NCBI GenBank assembly: GCA_037577475.1 | Contig: CM075197.1 | Location: 23,865,150 to 23,929,149 of the forward strand | Direction of reading: 5' to 3' | DNA length: 64,000 nucleotides | Source: Chaunax sp. Z400 | Taxonomy: Eukaryota; Chordata; Actinopteri; Lophiiformes; Chaunacidae | Shown: piece after piece, positions 11,501-26,494 of the stretch | Layout: every line of letters begins with the position of its first letter | Position numbering within the stretch: position 1 is the stretch's first letter | Notes under the pieces: generated by a model | Told to the model about the DNA's origin: nothing | Seen by the model: the letters and a program-made list of their open reading frames with translations, nothing else | Database searches by the model: none | Position numbers and translations under genes: made by a program

Positions 11501-14500
11501 CCTGGCTAAAAACAAACAAACAAACAAACAAAAAACATTATCTCCTTGTTGGAGATGGCATATCCCCCTGCAAAATGAGTGTATTTGCATGAATGTAAGC
11601 GCCTTCAGTTAAGCTGTCAGTAAGGAATAAATGTCAAAATTGTGATGATAAAAACTACATGTACATGAAAAATACATTTTACACAATGTGCTTGAAAAAC
11701 GAACCTCACTCTTTTGTTAAAAATATGTGTAAGGAAAAAACAAAAACAAAAAAAAATCACAAAAAAATTCTAAATAGCAAAAGACACCACTCCGCCATAT
11801 GGTTTATGTGTATGCCAGGTTTGTAGGTTGTGTTGAGGACAAAAAATCCCACATTATACACCGGGGGGGATGAAAACAGATGAGTGAAAGCATTCCCCAG
11901 TCGTTCAGGTTAACTCCCTCTATTGTACGAAAACTCACACGACCTCAAGGTGTTTCATATTTAGACCATTTGGTTTAAATTCCTCTGCTTTTGATCCACA
12001 TTTCTATTTCTTCTTCTCCTTCCTCGTCTTTACTCGATCTTCTCTCTAACCAGATGAGAGCAAACGAATCTTGCATTTTTGTTTTCTGCCACATCCTTTG
12101 AAGCCAGAACAGTTTAAGGTCATGCAAAGGTTTCCCTGGATGTTACTCTGAGTTTCAGCGATGTGAGACAAATAGAAAACAAGTGACGGGACCTTGACTC
12201 ATCTGTTATCATCTAGGCCTCAAGTTAAAACATTTTGGAGGAAGAAATCTATTAACTCAGTATAATCATTGGGAAACAGATCAACTCAGACTGTATATTT
12301 TCTATTTTGGTTTGATCTGACAGCTCCATAAAATGCCATGTGACACCCTGCAGGATTCAGTGTAGTGCTTGCTCATATAGCTACATGCGCTATTTTGAGA
12401 GAATGGTCTTCCTCCTCTCCTTTAAAGAAGTGGTGCAATATTACATACTGTGATTATCTGTCTGATTCATAAAGTAAATTTGATGATATTTTCAGGGTCT
12501 TTTTTGATTGTATCAGAAAGCAGTTAGATTCAGCTAAAGCAGAGGAGCGTTTGGCGACCTATGTACCCCTCCTTAACATGGGTTAATGTACAGTTTATTT
12601 GAACTACCTTTTCATACTGATTATACATCCCTGGACTGTGACAGTCCAGACAATTCCTGCCTGTAAAATTAATTCTCGTTAATTCATTAAAAAAAAGAGC
12701 CTTGTTTTTCTGAATTAATGAGAATTATCTCATTAATTCAGAAAAACAGAACAATTTTTTTTTCTTAAGTGAATGCAATACGCTTCCATAGGATCCTTTG
12801 TAGGGAATGCTCATCCTTGGCGGAGGTTTGGGGTTTCAAAACACTCTTTATTTTGTTTAAGAAAAATTCAACATAAAATTAGAAGAAAAAAAAGCCAGTT
12901 TAACCAAGTGACAGCAGTGGGTGGGGGAAGTTTGATGTGGTGTGGGAATGACATTCTTCTTGTATGTGTGTGTGTAAATTGAGAAATTCAATAAAAAGAA
13001 CTTTGAAAAAAAATTTTTTTTTTTAATGTCGTGAATAGGATGTCGTGTTTCTTACCTGAATTTTTGGTAACTGTCCTCCTGCTTCTTCCAGGTCCGAGAG
13101 TAGCGCTCCAGTACTTTGTCAATGATCTCCCTGTGACACACACAAATACACAGTCAAGTGTGTTTTCCCTGCCTCACTGATATGACTCAATCTGAATAAA
13201 GGTGAAACAAAGAGGTCACTTAAGGAGAAGCGGTGACAGTGTTTGCTCTCACCTGCAGCCATTGCAGAGGTCGGTGGGATGAGGGCCACTTTTCTTCTGA
13301 GGAGGTAATTTGCGAGGATTCACATTACTGCTGAGAGACGAGAGAGAAACAGATGAGTAAAACTGTTGTTGACACCTGTTGAGAGGAAAGCACTGTTCTG
13401 AATGAGCTGTACTGTTTGTTTCCATTGACATCAATGCTTTCATGCATCATCTATATGGGGTTGAACATGAAGTTCTGTATGCCTGAATATCAAACTTGGA
13501 GAAAGCAAATCTCTACACAGTCGTGCATTCAGGCACGTCTCGTCGACATCTGTAAATCTGTCAGCCTCATGAGATATAAATAAACAACCAGCCCACAAAC
13601 TCACAAGCAGAGACCTTTGCTGCATATCAGTGGTGCGTTGTTTGTGCAGTGGTGTACACTTCCTGTTTTAAAGTTTCCAGAAAGGGCTACAAATTTAAAA
13701 AAGACGGTATATTTATGTCATTATTTGAGTTAGTGCAAAAGTTCAAATTGCAAGAGAAAGATTTTTGGATTTACAAATAGAAATTGCATCATCAATAAGT
13801 TTCAGTCAGATGGGACAGACAATCCAGATATGCCACTCAAGCATAAAGTACCAATATAATATAACAACTTAATGCATCCAATTAGTAGTACATGATAATT
13901 CGAGGCTAATATGACAAAGAGACCTTGACTGTGAAATCTATGAGGATAATTAGAGACAGACTCTAATAATGGTAAATATATTAGTGAAAACACAGGGACA
14001 TTTATTCATATACAGACTCCTATACTGATATTATATAGGCTTTTGAAAAACAGGACTAAATAAGCAACACATGCTCTGAGTGTTAAAAAAAAGGGCACTT
14101 TTTTTTTTTGCATCTCACATGGGAATGTGCTGTGGTTGAACGATTTTGGCCCAAAGTCATGGAATTCTTTGTTGGGACAAACCCTGCCAGTATCTCCATA
14201 CTTATGTCTTTGGGAGATAGAACAGAAATAACAAAGGTGACAAAGAGTGCGTAATCAGTTTTGATGGTAGGAGTAATTTCAGAAGCCAGATTTAAACTAA
14301 AGTCACAGGAAATCACCCACACGTCTGACCTTTTATGAATGGATGTTGATGAGTGAAACAGCATCATGTGAGGTGATGCAGGCTGGGATCTGGGGGAAAG
14401 GACGTGTGGCAAAGAGAACCTGGGATTATGGTTCATTTGACCTTAATTAGAACCTTGAATGTAAGACAATGATATGGCCTCTGTTGGACTTTGAGGGGGG

Positions 14501-15493
14501 ACCCTTTGCACTGGTAGGGGTCTTGCTGCTTGAGCCTGGCCCAACACTCCAGCAACCACTAAGACCCGATCTTCAGCGTTAATCGGGCCCACCAGTGGCT
14601 GCTGAGCCAGTGTTTGTGGCCAACATCACCGCTCGGTGATTGGTTCTTGGGACTCTTTAGATTCTGGGCTGGCTGGGGGTGTTTGGAATACAAACCACTA
14701 TCATCAGTGCATGTCTGTTCAGTACTGCCTGTCCTTTTGTCCTTGTCTGTCTTGTTTTGTCTATGTGTTTCACTCATGGTGGATCACACCCTCTATGATA
14801 AGAGATAGGTAGTAGAAGAAAAGTTCCAAAGAAAAAAAAAAGAAAAAGTGTATCTATGTGTACATAAACATGAATATATGTGTTTGTATCAGTATCAAAA
14901 CTCCCGTATGTTCAGGAAGCACAATCTTATTTCCCTTTAACCAGGATCACTTGTTGTATTTTTTGTAATCTGCCATTCCACTGTGTGATGAATCTGTATT
15001 TATCATGCACCACATCACATGTTTTGTTTTAGCTTATGTTCAAAATAATACAAAAGTTGAATTATAAGAAGAGTGGAGCTGAAAAACAAATTAACAAATT
15101 AAAGTTTGCATGTGTATGTTTACAGACAGATGGACGGAGCAATAGCTATAAATAAATAAATAAATACAAATGATAATAATTGTGTGTTTGTATGTGTGTG
15201 TGTATGTGAGACAGATGGGCGGAGCCATAGCTCTATTCCCCCCTCTTATTATATGGGGATAAAATGTCAAATCAATTTCTTTTTTTTCAACACCAACTTC
15301 ACTTTTGGCAAAAAGGATGAAATGAGTGGAAGAAGGTGGAAAAAAGTGTAAAAAAAAATAAAAAATAGATAAATAAAAAATAAGTGAAAATCATCAATAT
15401 CCATTATCAGCATCTTGTATTCTTTACTGGGTTTGTAAAGAAAACAAATCTTATCTTTTGCCAACAAGCACGGACACACCTACAGCTCAAAAT

Positions 15494-15546
<53 letters not shown>

Positions 15547-15673
15547 TGTGCAGAGGTTAGTTATACACTTACTTTTGGTCGAACATGTACCAGAGGAGGG
15601 TGGTCAGCAGGCTCCCCAGACAGAGGAGAGTGATCACCAAAGACAGGAGAAACTTCAAGAGCTGTCCCCTCAT
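8576..15673 (-). CDS. Alpha-2,8-sialyltransferase (ST8Sia family), eight coding exons
   Basis: Exons read on the - strand: 15673-15573, 13327-13253, 13130-13056, 11505-11443, 11107-10963, 9463-9351, 9227-9135, 9053-8576 (with stop). All introns are GT-AG, phases join cleanly, and the sum is 1143 nt, giving 380 residues. The enzyme is a type II Golgi protein transferring sialic acid from CMP-sialic acid in alpha-2,8 linkage to sialylated glycans. MRGQLLKF is followed by one hydrophobic signal-anchor (about 8-29). Sialylmotif L starts at C165 (CAVVGNGGILTNSGCGEMID) and continues to RCNLPPLE. Motif S spans about 299-325 (LALELCSNVHLYGFWPF), motif III is HYYD at 338-341, and motif VS has H350 and E355 (FHAMPAEF), so the catalytic framework is complete. 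The mid-region resembles the ST8Sia I/V/VI branch more than the polysialyltransferases II/IV. It could be st8sia6 or one of the fish genes st8sia7 or st8sia8; I cannot choose without a tree. The family call is near certain. Confidence 0.93.
10122..10193 (+). tRNA. tRNA-Cys (GCA), intronic, possibly decaying
   Basis: A 72-nt cloverleaf: acceptor arm GGGGGTA with TGCCCCC, D arm GCTC/GAGC, anticodon loop CTGCAGG with anticodon GCA, T arm CCCAG/CTGGG around TTCAAAT, discriminator T. It differs from the vertebrate consensus at several places; the two T-stem changes are compensatory. The downstream flank has no run of four T for about 100 nt, unusual for an active polymerase III gene. It lies in the sialyltransferase intron between exons 5 and 6, on the opposite strand to that gene. 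Confidence 0.85.
11290..11330 (+). repeat. Fragment of an RTE-like repeat 3' end
   Basis: The string 'gtgtaatcctgctaataaac' followed by short 'aaac'-type repeats resembles the end of the element at 63080-63480, where 'gtgtaatcctgctgacaaac' occurs. Only this short tail is visible. It lies in a sialyltransferase intron. Confidence 0.4.
12703..12748. repeat. Perfect 21-bp inverted repeat with 4-nt spacer
   Basis: Arms 12703-12723 and 12728-12748 are exact reverse complements around an 'atta' loop. A third, imperfect copy of the arm lies just upstream at about 12669-12689. The repeat sits in the sialyltransferase intron between exons 3 and 4. It could be a minimal palindromic transposon remnant or a stable RNA hairpin. 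Confidence 0.85.
13331..15572 (-). other. Intron 1 of the sialyltransferase gene
   Basis: A 2.2 kb intron between the signal-anchor exon and the stem-region exon. No coding segment is supported. The end next to exon 1 carries a (GT)n microsatellite that begins only about 20 nt beyond the exon-1 donor. Confidence 0.7.
15496..15550. repeat. (GT)n microsatellite
   Basis: About 50 nt of uninterrupted GT dinucleotides with a small GC-containing end, close to the donor site of sialyltransferase coding exon 1. Likely length-polymorphic. Confidence 0.95.
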
Positions 15674-16904
15674 ACCTCTCCCCTCCTGCTAATCTCACCC
15701 ACTAGCCCCCTCACCATATGTCTGGCTTCACCTTGTTCAACACTCTCTGCTCTCTGTAACCCTCCCTCTGTTTTCAGATTTCCTCCCCCATTCTAGGCTC
15801 CTTCTCTGAACCTCTCTCACACTCTCTCTCTCTCTCCTGAGAGTGTTAATCTTTTGCCTCTCTGCTTTCTTTTACTACAAACCCTCCCTCCCTTCTCCTC
15901 CTCCTCTTTCACCCTCACCCTCTTCCTGTCTGTCTGCTTTGACCCAGTGTTCCTCTCCCTCCTTGGATGAGTGAAAGCATGCCTCCCCAGTCCGAAGTCT
16001 TTTTGTGCTTCTTGTTCAGGCGAGTCCTCTGAGCACCTCTACTTTGTCTTTTCTCCCCTCTCGTCCACGTCAGCGGACAGGCGATGATCTTTTGCTGCTC
16101 CACATCCTATTTAATCTGTCTCATGTCTCTTTGCTCCACCCTTCTTGTCTGCTCTGTCTCTCCCTCTTTTTCTCATGTTGTCACACAGACAAACTCCCTG
16201 CAGTCCCAGAGCTGGAGCTCCTTCTGCTCTCCACCCCCAACCATGAGCCCCAGCCTTCCCTCTCAACTTTCCACTCCCTCCCCCAGCCATCCTCCGCCCA
16301 CACCCTGTAAGGCCCTCTCCCCCTTTGCACAAAAAGGAGGCTGTAATGTTAGTGCCCAGTGCTGAATAAGCCCACAGTTTGCCTCCCAACCAGTGTGTGT
16401 ACAGAGCAGACGAGGGGCAGAGGCTTGCCATCCAATCAGAGAGCCTCCAAACACCCCTGAAACTCTTACCTACAAACACAGGCCTCTTTTATTCCACTGT
16501 CAAACTTTGCCAGCTATATGAACTCATATCCTCTTACAATAAAAGGGTGTGTTTCTGTTTCGGGGTTGGAAGGGAGTTGGAGGTTGGGGCCCGAAGAAGG
16601 GAAGTATACTCTCAGCTGAGATGGGATCCTGTGGGCTGGATCAATAGAGGAACGACTAACTATCTAACTACAACCAGTGGAACTCAGAGAGGCAGGAAGC
16701 AAAAGGATGAGAGATATACTGAGCATATGCATTTCACAATAAACCCCCACAAACAGACTGCCAGACCCAGCTCTCCTGCTTTTACCTGTATCCGTCCTGC
16801 TTTGAGTTTTCCGTGGAAAACTTCATGCTGAGGTCCTCTCAATAAAGCAATTATGCCTCATAACTTCACGCTGAGTAAGCCGAGCTGTGCCACAGCAACC
16901 CCAA

Positions 16905-16940
16905 CGCCCCCCCCCCCCCACACACACACACACACACACA
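16905..16940. repeat. Poly-C followed by (CA)n microsatellite
   Basis: A run of about 11 C passes directly into about 10 CA units. Simple repeat with no coding role seen. Confidence 0.85.
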
Positions 16941-19589
16941 GAAATCCAAAACAAAAGACCTCCTGGAAGGTTTTTATTTTGGCAGATGTCAGGGGTTTAC
17001 AGCAAACTTGTTGGGGTTGTTTGAGGTTGCTTTGCTGTTGCCAGACAGTGAAAGGGGGCATAATCAATAAGGGGGTGTTGTGCAACTAATAAAATCTGGC
17101 TAATAGTACCAATAGAGACAAAAGGTTGTTTAAAAGCTACACTTAACCTGCTTTTTACCTCAAACCCACATTCATGTAGTGGTTCCATGACTGATATCTA
17201 GTGGGGGATGTGTGCTACATGTTAGTACAGGGGTCACTTTAACCTAAGTCCAACATGACTTTATGTCATTCACATCTTTTCTGGCATCAAGGATCAAATT
17301 AAATCTTTCAGTTTGTGCACAACTCAAATGAGCAATTTTTTTTTTTTTTTTACTTATCTTCAGAGGAAAGACGATAAACTCACCCCTGAGAGCCATACCT
17401 CAGGGAGAAAACACCCATATGCATAACCTTTCTTGCATCATGAGACTATGAGAAAGAATGTGGAGAGATTATGAGAAATGTGGGGGGAAAAAAATGTTTT
17501 TGCCATCATGACAATAACAAGGGCTGTGAGCAAGAAGAAAAAAAAAACTGTCCCAAAATAGTAGGAGTGTATCATAAAAGAGGTTCAGCATCAAGTGCTT
17601 TGCTTCTATGGTGGTCTGTTAAACGTCCAGACCCCTCATCTGGTTTCCCTTCATCACAGGCCTTCCTGGTCTCTCCCACACACACACACAACAGTCAGGC
17701 TCCATGAGCTTTTTAACCACATTAAAGCAGAAGAAGAGATTTTTCAAGATGGCATTCATAATCTTGTAACACAGGGGATTTCTGAGCATTGTGCAGATCT
17801 TGTGTGCCTGTAGGAAGCCCTCAGTCTGTTTTATTCAGCGTGGATGAATCATGCATCAATTATTATCTCAGTGAAGGATGGCTGTGTATTTAGGAGGAAC
17901 GTTTTTTTGTGGTTTCTTGTTATTCGGGAGATGTTCAGACTTTCTGCAGAATTCCTCTATTCTTCTATAAGCACTGGTAGTGAGTATGGGTGTGTGCATA
18001 GGTTATCACACACATACTTGTGTTGTACCAGATGAGAGCGGTCACCAGGCTCCTCAAACAAAGGAGGGAGTGTGTGATCTGCCTCGGACAATTTTCTGGG
18101 ACACGTTTCAGACCAGACAAGAAGACATGGTCGTAAATGTCCCCCCCACCACATGATGCCTGTTTATGATGTGCATACTGGTTAGTTGGAAAGTTCTTCA
18201 TGTGAGCAACACTATGGATCCTGAAATCTATCGCAATGTTCACCACTTTTGACAAGTGTACCAATATTCATTTGTATATCTTTTACAGTTTCAGTTTGAA
18301 CAAATTTATTTAGCTTGAATAAATTTTCCCACAAGCGGACAGGAAATAATAAAGACCTGTTAATCGGGATGAAAAGTTGTGTCCCCGTTATTTTTAGCTC
18401 AGTGGTTTGGGGGTAAGACTTCAAGAAATAAAAGTCAATGTGAAGTCCATAATGTCCCCAATGTGTGTGTTTTTCCCAGCTGACCCTCTGCAGCTGCTCT
18501 TGACAGGAAGTCTGAAAGCTTCAAGGTGGAACGAAATGATGGAGGAGTGGCTGAGAGGCTGCAGAGGCAGAAAAGCACTTCCTCTAAGGAGTACATGTGA
18601 CATCCTCACAAGACAGACAGAAGGACAAGTATCCCATTGTCACCCAAATAGTAACCAGTAAATCTGTCCTCCCTCTCCTCCACCGTATTCAAACAGCCCC
18701 CTCCTCAGGCGGCCATGAGGATGCTGCTCTAAGAGGCAGGATGTGAATCAGGTTTGTCTCCTAAACGATGGGGAGTTCCCCAGAAAACTTCCTGTCACGG
18801 GTCATGAGTATATAGTGTTTTTTTTTTTTTTATATCAAGATGTAAAATGTGTCACAGATAACAGTAATCAAAACTGAACTGAGACTTCCTTTTATTGTCA
18901 GTTGTTTCCCTTCTTTGGCAAAGCCCTCAGGGCAGAATAAATGTTAGTTTCCTTGTGCAATCTGACGCAGATCGACTATCTCTAAGTAACACCTGTTTGC
19001 CGGTTTACTTGACTCTGCAGTGATGAGACCGGTCGTTGGTAGACTGCACTCAGATTAAGTGTGACAGATCTGTTATCCACTGTCAGGAGATTTGAAACCA
19101 CACAGCTGCTGAATTGTTGTTCAAACATGTCTTTGTCCAATCTCAGTATGAATCAGCCTGTCTGTGAATGAGCTTCAGTGAAAACAGATGACAGAAGTGT
19201 ACATGTTGATGTTTTTGAACTGGTGAGAGGCTGAGGAATAAAAACAACAAACAAAACATCATAATTTGCCAGTTTGGTGCTCCAGGGGCGTCGCTAGATC
19301 CATTTTACTGGGGCACTTGCCCGAACACCACAGCGCACACGTCCATGCAATGCACACACGAAGAAATCCAAGAGTCAGTGCGAAACAAGAATCAGGATTG
19401 TGATATGATAACACGATGGGACTAAAGAAAGAAATCTTATTTTCTTGCGACTATAGCTAACCTATTTGTACGTCTGGTAAATGTAAAAGCCCAACAGTCG
19501 TGTGACCCGGATCACTACCAGAATCTAATGGTTTGTTCCAGCAAAAAAAAAAAAAAAAAAGTGCTTTATGAAAAAAAAAAAAAGATTAC

Positions 19590-19850
19590 AAGTAGATACA
19601 AATACAAACATACATCCATTAACCTGGAACCGAGATTAATGAACAATTAATGAACAATAAAATGATCTGCTGAAAATTAATCATCAAACATTTTCATAAA
19701 TTAAAGATTCTAAATATCCCCTGGTTCCAGCCTCTCAAATTTAAGTTGTAAATTAAATATTTTTGGACTGTTGCTAAAAAATAAACAATAAACATGTTTT
19801 TTTAAAATAATTTATAGATTAAAATAATTATTATAGCTGCAAGCCTACAT
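19590..19850. repeat. Decayed A/T-rich interspersed repeat ('gctgcaa' edge)
   Basis: The segment ends in 'ttatagattaaaataattattatagctgcaa', here split by decay, and contains 'gctgaaaattaatcatcaa'. This resembles an abundant percomorph repeat whose edges read roughly 'gctgcaactaacgattat' and whose interior is rich in 'attaatcgatta'. Similar segments lie at 36060-36372, 40490-40710 and 40780-41095. Assignment is from memory; internal similarity between copies is low. Confidence 0.4.
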
Positions 19851-22800
19851 TCACATCTTCAAGTCTCTCAGATCCTTTAAATGACTGCTGTACGTGGCTT
19901 AAACTTTAATATTTTTACTGTATATTCAACAGTATTGTGCATTTTTAACCATATTTCCCTCTCAGTAGTCCATCTGATGAGGCTTGACTGAAAAGCTTCT
20001 GGTTCCAGGAGATCCAATCACCAGCTCAGGGACCTCTGGGTCACCTGATGGAATCATTTTGTTGACTTTCTCCAGCTGTGGGGCCTCCATTTGTCATCAC
20101 CTTCTACTTCACTTGCCTTCGCTGTGACTGTCAAACGGCTCCACAGGGAGGTGTGATGGAAGACGCAGGCCTGGGGGGGCAGTAAAGGCGTCATATAGAT
20201 AAGAAGCAGCTGATCCCAGTGCATTCCACTGCTTCTTAGCACACAAAAAACAACCTAGTGCCCTCATTGACATCAAATGATGTCAGTACACCTACACTGT
20301 GCACAAACCTGTAGACCACAATTAGATATACTGGGTATATAACCCACATATACTCTCCTAGAGGGGTACATGCATAATTTACACATCCTGCTATAATGGA
20401 CACGGGAGACCCTCTGTTCCGATATTACAAATCAATCATAGCCTGAAGGGAGTGGGTAACTGTTGATTCTAAGTAATACACTAAAAGTAACGTTGTCGGT
20501 TTAAAGTGATGCCAAATTCATAATTCAGCAGTTCGATGAAAAGACAGCTTTTCAGGACTTTTTTTTATCCTGAAGGAGGTTAGATGTGCAAATCAGCAGC
20601 AAAAACTTCAATCTCAAAACTGGAAAACCTTTATTTTATTCTATTCTATTTTATTTATTTCATTTTGTTTTATTTTATTACAAGCCAGTGCAGAGCTAAC
20701 ACTCTTTTATGCAAAATGAGAAAGAAATATGGGATCACTGCTTAGATATCTGGTGCAGACAACACCAGCCGAAGTTTGCTTTGAATTTAAAATTGTCTAA
20801 GTGACCTCAAGAACTTGAATTATTTAATATTTTACTCTTAACTTACTTTCCACAATATTACAGGTTTTATATCAGAAAGGTTTGAAGATTAGAAAAAACA
20901 GCCCACTTTTTTACAAGTTTTGTGTAGAAAAAAGTGTTTCGCACTTTATTTTGAGGATTTTCTTTAGATATAAACCTATTACACATTTAAATAGATTTAG
21001 GTTACATATTAACTTATGCAGAAGACGAAGCAGAGCGGTATTTAGAGGAGATTCCCAGACACATTTTACAAATCTACAATACTCAAGATATCCTCAGCTG
21101 ATATTTGGAGTTTAAAATTACAAACGTTATTGACAGGTATGTCAGGATTAGGTGCCTGGAATTTCCAAATAATTTATAGATGTAATATTTCAATTAAAAA
21201 AATAATGTTTTATTTGATACAACTCTGAGTCACTGGAGGTCATCTGTGTCCAGAGAGAAAGTCAATAGAAGGATTTTCATTCCTCAGAGAGCAGGAAATA
21301 AAATCAATTATAACTGGCTTGAAATCAGAGGCCTGAAGGTCATTTTAATGTGCTCTGATGAAAAAAAAAGAAAAAAAAAGTCTATGGTGCCATAGACAAA
21401 CATGGCTTGACTTGTTACCTAGTGTGGCTCATGATACAAAAACAGCATTCAGGCTGAATTTAATATAACAAATTATACAACACACAAGGAAATTTGATGC
21501 AGGAATCACAACTAACAAAGTCTTTTCCATTCCATTAAATATGCATTCATTGCATATTTTTTACCCATATTAATTACTTGTCCAGAAACATCTGAGGAAA
21601 CTTTACTTTGGGATGTAATGAAAGAAAATACATCTTAATTCAGCTCTCATGTTTGTTTTTTTTGTTCACTCTCCCTCTAGCAGATCCAAGATCAGAAACT
21701 TCTGTCATTTACTGAAATCAGATTAATCAGTTTTTCCATACTTATTGTATAATAACATTGCACAGTAATACACCTTTCAACGTTCTTTTTCAAATGTTAC
21801 CAAAAGCTAATATGACCACTTATTCTTGAATTTGAAAAAAAAAGCAATCCCACCTCAAGGTCCACTTGCTGCTAGATTTTATTTTTTTGCTTTCAGCCAT
21901 GACATGTCAGCTCAGCTCTTTTTGTGAGTTCAATCCCTTTTAGGACAAACATGAGTGACGCGTATTTATTGATCTTGGGAATCAATAATTTCACAATCAT
22001 TCTCAAACTGTTGTGGGTTTCTTTTGACAAAGTAGCTGAAGTTTAATATAAAACCAAACAATTTGTAACAGTTGTTCTTTGGACTCCATGCTTCACTCCC
22101 ACATTCCACTGAGGAATTAAATATTATCTAATTGCATGAGCTTGTTTTTTTTGTTTTTTTTATTAATATGAGAACCAAACTACTTTGATACTTCTTTTGA
22201 GGCTGCAATGTATTAATATTTTACAGAAGCAATCTATCAAATGACACTATGAAACCAGTAGGGGAAGACTCAGCTTAGTAAAAGCAGCAAACCAAGTAAG
22301 CCCTGCATTCAATATTTTACTTGGTACAAATGGACATACAGCAAAGTGTATTTTAAGTATTAAAAGTACCATATGGGCTCTTCCAGAGTAACATTACTGA
22401 TGCTTTATGCAGTTGTAAAATATCTCAATCTTATCCAACTACACTTCAGTAAATGTACTTATTGACTTAGAATTTATAGGTACTTTTCAGTCCCCTTGAC
22501 ATACTTTAATCAGCTGTAATGTTTTCAAATATATATATATTTTCTAGAGGACAAAATGCATTTATATGGTGTTTAAAGCAAAAAAAAAGGCTTTGGTAAT
22601 CACTGGACTCTACAGGTGATACAAGACTAAGTCACTTTAAAATCATATTTCCATGGAAAAGTTTTTAAAAAAAGAGTGATTTGTAGAAATATCAGAATAT
22701 TAAAAGGCACAAGTATTTGTGGTTATTTGTAAAGGTAGGTCAAGCAACAATGTAGGTTGCCATACATGCTCCAGCCAAAATGACCATCCTATGACACGCC

Positions 22801-22989
22801 TTAATTACTGTATGTTTCCATGGAAACAGCTTTGTTCAAAAAAAGATTTTCTAGAAGGTTCATCATTTCATTCGTCACATCTGCTTATTAAACGATATTA
22901 GTGTAAAGTTTGGTGAAGCTAGTATGTATAGTGTGAGATAAAGTGACGATCTTAAAGAACAGGAGACCATCAGTGTCTTTATGTACACT

Positions 22990-22995
22990 TTTATT
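22990..22995 (-). promoter_or_regulatory. rpl19 polyadenylation signal
   Basis: AATAAA on the - strand, about 32 nt past the rpl19 stop codon. A very short 3' UTR is typical of ribosomal protein genes. Confidence 0.85.
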
Positions 22996-23026
22996 GTCAG
23001 AGTTGGGCAGGGTTGACAGAGCCAGA

Positions 23027-26435
<3,409 letters not shown>

Positions 26436-26463
26436 GGCTGCTACCTCAAAAGGAAAAGGAAGG
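26436..26463 (-). promoter_or_regulatory. rpl19 5' UTR with 5'-TOP / TCT initiator tract
   Basis: On the - strand a 16-nt unbroken pyrimidine run, CCTTCCTTTTCCTTTT, occupies 26463-26448, followed by a short leader and the rpl19 ATG. Vertebrate ribosomal protein mRNAs begin with such a 5' terminal oligopyrimidine, which places their translation under mTOR/LARP1 control. The exact start nucleotide is inferred. Confidence 0.75.
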
Positions 26464-26486
26464 CTTGAGAGACGGACTGGAAGCTA

Positions 26487-26494
26487 CCATTATA
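26487..26494 (-). promoter_or_regulatory. TATA-like element of rpl19
   Basis: TATAATGG on the - strand begins about 31 nt upstream of the inferred TOP start, the right distance for a TATA-like box. The spacing supports the start-site call; the match to consensus is imperfect. Confidence 0.55.

Larger units (their letters stand above)
15674..22989. other. Sialyltransferase 5' region and intergenic DNA towards rpl19
   Basis: About 7.3 kb between the sialyltransferase start and the rpl19 polyadenylation signal. The first 700 nt are strongly C/T-rich on the + strand and must include the sialyltransferase 5' UTR and possibly its promoter. No protein-coding exon or RNA gene was recognised in the rest. 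A (CA)n run lies near 16918-16940, poly-A tracts near 19542, and an A/T-rich repeat at 19590-19850 is listed separately. The string 'aggggcgtcgctaga' near 19285 resembles the edge of a common fish transposon, but no body follows. Confidence 0.55.

Noticed and set aside
11443..11501. Alternative acceptor 'ccag' four bases inside sialyltransferase exon 4
   Set aside because: Joining exon 3 to this site gives a frame that reaches stops in exon 5; the upstream acceptor (exon start at 11505) keeps the frame through all eight exons.
20620..20690. Repeated 'ttttatt' motifs considered as a polyadenylation cluster of a missed gene
   Set aside because: Low-complexity A/T sequence with no nearby coding exon on either strand.
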